A stretch of 64,000 nucleotides of DNA from Marispirochaeta sp964554875 (GTDB taxonomy: Bacteria; Spirochaetota; Spirochaetia; JC444; Marispirochaetaceae): assembly GCA_964554875.1 (NCBI GenBank), contig CAZKQJ010000002.1, positions 1 through 64,000 of the forward strand. Direction: 5' to 3'. The notes under the pieces were generated by a model. The model had not been told where the DNA came from and did not search any database. It was given only the letters and a program-made list of their open reading frames with translations. Below are positions 60,098-64,000 of this stretch, in pieces. A program made the translations under genes and the position numbers. Numbering within the stretch: position 1 is the stretch's first letter; the number at the start of each line of letters is the position of its first letter.

Positions 60098-60755
60098 AGA
60101 CCGGATACACCGGAAAAGCCCACCTCTTTGGAAAGAACATAGACACGGACCAGATCTACCCGGGGCAGTACCTCGAGCTGGTGGAACCTGAAGAGGTGGC
60201 CCGGCACTGTCTTGAGGGGGCGGATCCCTCCTTCGCATCAATGGTTCAGCCAGGGGACATTGTGGTTGCGGGCACAAACTTCGGCTGCGGGTCGAGCCGG
60301 GAACACGCGGCCATCGCCCTGAAGCATTCCGGTGTAGCGGCGGTGGTCGCCGAATCCTTTGCCCGTATCTTTTACCGCAACGCCATCAACCTGGCNNNNN
60401 NNNNNNNNNNNNNNNNNNNNNNNNNNNNNNNNNNNNNNNNNNNNNNNNNNNNNNNNNNNNNNNNNNNNNNNNNNNNNNNNNNNNNNNNNNNNNNNCGGTG
60501 GTCGCCGAATCCTTTGCCCGTATCTTTTACCGCAACGCCATCAACCTGGCTTTACCGCTGTTGGTGTGCAAGGGAATATCCTCCCAGGTAAAAAGCGGCG
60601 ACACTCTGGAGATCGATCTGGAAAAGGGGACCGTCACTAACCCCCGGACGGGAAAAGTCCTTGAAGGGGAGAAGCTCTCCTCCTACGCAATGAATATCCT
60701 CGACAAGGGTGGCATAAAGGCGATTTTTCTGGAGAAGATCCGGCAGAATCCCTGA
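60094..60755 (+). CDS. leuD: 3-isopropylmalate dehydratase-type small subunit, split by an assembly gap
   Basis: The protein has the LeuD fold (FGKNIDTDQIYPGQYLEL, FGCGSSREHAAIALKHSGVAAVVAESFARIFYRNAINLALP). One hundred Ns (60396-60495) break it, with the 55 bases before them (60341-60395) repeated exactly after (60496-60550). Collapsing the repeat removes 155 bases and leaves 507 bases, exactly 168 codons plus stop, the expected LeuD length. So the true gene is intact and the gap false. Start overlaps the large subunit stop by 4 bases. It forms the swivel domain of the dehydratase. Confidence 0.87.
60396..60495. other. 100-base N gap, probably false
   Basis: One hundred Ns are bounded by identical 55-base flanks that cover the same codons of leuD. 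It looks like two contigs with overlapping ends joined by a scaffolder instead of merged. Confidence 0.9.
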
Positions 60756-60769
60756 TTTTTCCTGTTTGA

Positions 60770-60792
60770 AGTACCGCTGATTATGCGGTACT
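60770..60792. promoter_or_regulatory. hairpin overlapping the presumed start of the sensor kinase
   Basis: AGTACCGC-TGATTAT-GCGGTACT has perfect 8-base arms. The ATG at 60783 falls in its loop, which may mean either translational control or that the true start is a GTG at 60801. It may also serve as a weak end for leuD; no T-run follows. Confidence 0.5.
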
Positions 60793-63700
60793 ATTCAGGC
60801 GTGAAGAAGACCATGCTTCTGGTTATCCTCGGCGTACTGCTCTCAACAGTACCACAGTACGCCGAGGAGCCAATGCAGTTTATCCATCTCTCCCTGCGGG
60901 AGGGGCTCTCCAACAATTCGGTTTTCGCAGTTTACCAGGATTATCTGGGCTTTATGTGGTTCGGTACCTTCTCGGGACTTAACCGCTACGACGGCCGGAA
61001 CATTCAGGTTTACAAACCGGAACAGGCGCGCCCTGACAGTATCTCCGGTTCGGTAATTTTCAATATCTTCGAGGATTCCAGGCAGCGTCTCTGGATCGGG
61101 ACGGACGGCGGAGGGCTTAACCGCTACGACTTTTCCGACGGTTCATTTTCCGCATATCAGGCGGAAACGGGGAATCCCAACTCCCTTCCAAGCCAGAAGG
61201 TCTTCTGCCTGGAAGAGGATGCGGCCGGGCGAATCTGGATCGGGACCGGAGATGCGGGAATCGCCATACTTGTTCCTGAAACGGATCAGTTTATCCGGTA
61301 TTCCCAAACCGAAGTTGAAGGTCTTGAAAGCGATGTTATCCGCATTTTATTGCGCGATTCAGATGATCGCATGTGGATAGGGACGCAGGGGGGCGGGCTG
61401 TCCATGTATCGGGACGGATTCTCCCTGAACACCTATTTTGACAAAGGTACAGTTCGGGAGGTTTTTGAAGACTCCCTGGGTAAGATCTGGGTGGGCCTCG
61501 AGAATGAAGGGCTGTACGTCGCCGAGACTGCATCAGGAGAACCCGTGTTCCGGCAGGTCTTTGGGGAAAAAAGCGTACGCTGCATTGCGGAAGACGATTT
61601 CGGTTGCATCTGGGCAGGTACGGAACGGAGCGGACTGGTTCTTGTGGAGAGGGATTACTCGACCCGTACCGTCGTCCACGATCAGAATAACGACTTTTCC
61701 CTGAGCAGCGATTTTATCCGGGATATTTTCGTGGATAAATCGGGTATCGTCTGGGTCGCCACCAGGGGAGGCGGAGTCGACCGCTATAATCCCCGGGCCA
61801 GAGGTTTTACATATCTTCTCCAGGGCGGATACGATGTCAGAAAGATCCTCGAATCCGGTGAGGGGGATCTCTGGATCACCACCGATGGACAGGGACTTCT
61901 GCGGATGGACCGACAGGGCGGAACAAGCCGTTATCTTCATGCCGAAAATGACCCTGAGGGCATAAGCAGTGATCATCTCTACTCTCTGGCGGAGGATCCC
62001 GAAGGCAATATCTGGATCGGCAGCGACGGCGACGGGCTCATGCAGTATCGAAGGAGGGATGGTCGTTTTCTTCGGTATTACGCGGACCCGGACAATCCCT
62101 CTGCCCTCAGTTCCAATGTTGTATGGGCTCTTGTGGTGGACCGGGAAGGCCATCTCTGGATCGGGACCGAAGGGGGCGGATTGAACCGCTATCTCCCTGG
62201 AGAGGAGAGATTCGAGCGTTTTATGAATATTCCCGGTCGCCCGGAATCCCTGCTGGGAAACTCGATCCGGGCCCTGTATGAGGACTCGGATGGTAATCTC
62301 TGGATAGGGACCTGGGACGGAGGGTTGAGCATGAAGGTCCGGGGGGAGGACCGCTTTTTCAATTACACCCGGGATCCGGGGGATTCCCGCAGTCTCAGCG
62401 ATAACAGCGTAAACTGCATATCCGAGGACGGAGAAGGAAATCTCTGGGTGGGAACCTCCGGGGGCGGGTTGAACCGTTTTGACCGCGAAAAGGGGAGTTT
62501 TCATGCTTTCCGGGTACAGGACGGCCTGTCCGACGACAATGTTTTCGGCATCCTTCCGGACGACAGCGGTTTTCTCTGGGTCAGCACCGCCAACGGCCTT
62601 TCCCGCTTTGATCTGATAACCGAGCAGATTACCAACTTATGGAGATCCGACGGCACCCTCTCCAATCAGTTCGGCCGCAACGCCTATTACCGCAGAAAAG
62701 GAGGGGAGCTTCTGTTTGGTACTGCCCGGGGGCTTCTCAGCTTTGATCCGGAAAAGATCCATGTCAACTCCTATTCTCCGGATATCCGGATTACCGGCTT
62801 CAGCCTGTTCAATGAGGAGATCCCGGTGGGATTGCCGGTTCGGGGCCGGGTCTACCTTGAAAAGAATATCTGTCTGACAGAGAGCCTGACAGTCTATCCG
62901 GGGGACAGTTTTATCGGGTTCTCCTTTGCCGCGCTGGATTATGCCGATTCGGGGAAAAACAAGTACGCCGTGCGGCTTAACGGTTTTGATACTGACTGGC
63001 ATTATCTGAGGACAGAGAACACCTTCTACTATTCCAGTCTTCCCCCGGGCTCCTACATGCTTCAGGTTATGGGTACCAACAGCAACGGGATATGGAGCCA
63101 CAATTACGCAGATCTTGAAATTACCGTGGTACCCCCCTTTTATCAGACCTGGTATTTTGCTCTGTTCATGGGGGGACTGCTTGTTTCGATTTTCGTTGTC
63201 ATCGGCAGAATCCGTATCGCCGGGCTCGATAAGCGGAACCGCATGCTCCAGCAGTTCTCCAACTATGTGCAGGACATCCGGGAGGAGGAGCGCAAGGCAA
63301 TAGCCCGGGATGTACACGACGAACTGGGGCAGCTGCTTACTACCCTCAAGATGCATATCTTCTGGCTTTTCAACAACGCCGCATCCCGGCAGGAACAGCG
63401 GCAGGCCCGTTACGAATCGATGCTCGGCATTATCAATGAAACCCTTGACTGGTCAAAGGACCTGGCTACACGGCTGCGTCCGGTTATCCTGGACAATCTC
63501 AGCCTCGGCGAAGCGGTGGACTGGCTCCTTGACGAGACGGAACGGCATACTCCTCTGCGCTTTCAGCGCTCTGTCGGTCCCACCCCGGAGATGAATGTTG
63601 AACGGGCCACAGCGGTGTTCCGCATCATTCAGGAAACGGTAACGAATATTGTACGGCACTCAGACGCAACCAGTGCCTCGTTGGCCCTGGAAATGGATGA

Positions 63701-63884
63701 GGACATTCTCTGCGTAACTGTCCATGATGACGGAGTCGGAATGACGAAAAACAAAATTACCGATGCTGAATCCTATGGTATAATCGGCATGCGGGAACGG
63801 GCCAAACATCTTGGCGGTGAAATCTCGATCCAATCTACCCCCATGGGAACCACCGTTTTTCTAAGAGTCCCTGTAACAGGATGA
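60783..63884 (+). CDS. periplasmic two-component propeller sensor histidine kinase
   Basis: The 1033-residue protein has a signal segment (about 1-25), then about 13 Reg_prop repeats (pattern L-x-ED-x-x-G-x-IWIGT-x-GGGLNRY) forming two beta-propellers to about residue 670, a Y_Y_Y domain (about 700-770), one membrane segment (about 787-808), a coiled coil, HisKA_3 with His845 in ARDVHDELGQLL, and HATPase. It should sense a polysaccharide or other extracytoplasmic signal and phosphorylate the NarL-type regulator encoded just after it. Start may be GTG 60801 instead of ATG 60783. Confidence 0.93.
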   Translation: MRYYSGVKKTMLLVILGVLLSTVPQYAEEPMQFIHLSLREGLSNNSVFAVYQDYLGFMWFGTFSGLNRYDGRNIQVYKPEQARPDSISGSVIFNIFEDSRQRLWIGTDGGGLNRYDFSDGSFSAYQAETGNPNSLPSQKVFCLEEDAAGRIWIGTGDAGIAILVPETDQFIRYSQTEVEGLESDVIRILLRDSDDRMWIGTQGGGLSMYRDGFSLNTYFDKGTVREVFEDSLGKIWVGLENEGLYVAETASGEPVFRQVFGEKSVRCIAEDDFGCIWAGTERSGLVLVERDYSTRTVVHDQNNDFSLSSDFIRDIFVDKSGIVWVATRGGGVDRYNPRARGFTYLLQGGYDVRKILESGEGDLWITTDGQGLLRMDRQGGTSRYLHAENDPEGISSDHLYSLAEDPEGNIWIGSDGDGLMQYRRRDGRFLRYYADPDNPSALSSNVVWALVVDREGHLWIGTEGGGLNRYLPGEERFERFMNIPGRPESLLGNSIRALYEDSDGNLWIGTWDGGLSMKVRGEDRFFNYTRDPGDSRSLSDNSVNCISEDGEGNLWVGTSGGGLNRFDREKGSFHAFRVQDGLSDDNVFGILPDDSGFLWVSTANGLSRFDLITEQITNLWRSDGTLSNQFGRNAYYRRKGGELLFGTARGLLSFDPEKIHVNSYSPDIRITGFSLFNEEIPVGLPVRGRVYLEKNICLTESLTVYPGDSFIGFSFAALDYADSGKNKYAVRLNGFDTDWHYLRTENTFYYSSLPPGSYMLQVMGTNSNGIWSHNYADLEITVVPPFYQTWYFALFMGGLLVSIFVVIGRIRIAGLDKRNRMLQQFSNYVQDIREEERKAIARDVHDELGQLLTTLKMHIFWLFNNAASRQEQRQARYESMLGIINETLDWSKDLATRLRPVILDNLSLGEAVDWLLDETERHTPLRFQRSVGPTPEMNVERATAVFRIIQETVTNIVRHSDATSASLALEMDEDILCVTVHDDGVGMTKNKITDAESYGIIGMRERAKHLGGEISIQSTPMGTTVFLRVPVTG

Positions 63885-63888
63885 TGAT

Positions 63889-64000
63889 ATGTTGCGTGTG
63901 TTAATCGCCGACGATCACCCGGTGCTGCGCCGGGGGCTTATTCAGCTCATGGAAGAATCCCTTTCGGTCTCCGGGATATACGAAACCGGGAAGGGCTGCG
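63889..64000 (+). CDS. NarL/LuxR-type response regulator, cut by window end
   Basis: Only the first 37 codons are present. They read LRVLIADDHPVLRRGLIQLME, the start of a receiver domain with the acidic Asp pair. It begins 4 bases after the propeller kinase stop, so the two form a pair. The C-terminal DNA-binding domain lies outside the window. Confidence 0.85.
   Translation, partial: MLRVLIADDHPVLRRGLIQLMEESLSVSGIYETGKGC

Noticed and set aside
61050..62520. Tandem DNA repeats of about 150 bases
   Set aside because: They encode the propeller blades of the sensor kinase and diverge at codon level, so they are protein repeats and not a DNA repeat array.

Overview
The window is ordinary bacterial chromosome of about 55% G+C, densely packed, with no rRNA, tRNA, CRISPR array or transposon that I can see. 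Several things point to a spirochaete (inference, no marker gene present): an ODP-type di-iron protein beside a soluble chemoreceptor, an arrangement known from Treponema denticola; three binding proteins whose signal peptides end in A-G/N-G-x-E instead of a lipobox; a TGS-uridine-kinase fusion; and many transport and envelope genes of the kind found in free-living Spirochaetota.

Layout. 0.1-1.4 kb: a small membrane protein and a sirtuin. 1.5-10.3 kb: a binding protein, histidine kinase and NtrC-type regulator made as one overlapping unit, then a near-perfect sigma-54 promoter driving a ChvE/GguA/GguB-type sugar ABC importer. 10.4-14.8 kb: an RpiR-type regulator, a 2-hydroxyacid dehydrogenase, an FGGY kinase and a class II aldolase, which read as a sugar or sugar-acid catabolic operon fed by that importer. 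14.9-16.9 kb: ODP oxygen/iron sensor, cytosolic chemoreceptor, pterin carbinolamine dehydratase. 17.2-18.6 kb: a decayed YyaL-type gene. 18.7-23.7 kb: a complete branched-chain amino acid ABC importer (livK-H-M-G-F). 23.8-24.7 kb: PfkB kinase.

24.7-30.8 kb is an envelope operon: membrane protein, winged-helix regulator, LolA-like periplasmic protein, beta-barrel candidate, and a LolCDE/MacB-like ABC transporter, with a palindromic operator over its promoter. 30.9-40.5 kb holds single genes: an SPL-like radical SAM protein without the catalytic cysteine, a TGS-uridine kinase, a J-like protein, a degenerate HD-GYP protein and an AlaA-type aminotransferase. 40.5-45.3 kb: a tungsten aldehyde oxidoreductase, an SCP2-like protein and an unusually long iron alcohol dehydrogenase, divergent from plsC. 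45.3-52.1 kb: DEAD-box helicase, split chromate transporter, LarA-like racemase with zinc alcohol dehydrogenase and GntR regulator, YqeY.

52.2-60.8 kb: a tripartite tricarboxylate transporter (tctA, tctB, tctC) arranged around a PrpR-like sigma-54 activator. Both transporter transcripts have their own sigma-54 promoter and there is a cluster of TGTTTCA/TGTAACA repeats between the divergent genes. Alanine dehydrogenase and an aconitase-family dehydratase (large and small subunit) follow. The small subunit is cut by 100 Ns that are flanked by an identical 55-base duplication, an assembly artefact. The window ends with a two-component propeller histidine kinase and the start of its response regulator.

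The most interesting themes are the two independent sigma-54 transport circuits, the ODP-chemoreceptor pair, the Lol-like envelope operon, and the AOR/iron-ADH operon.
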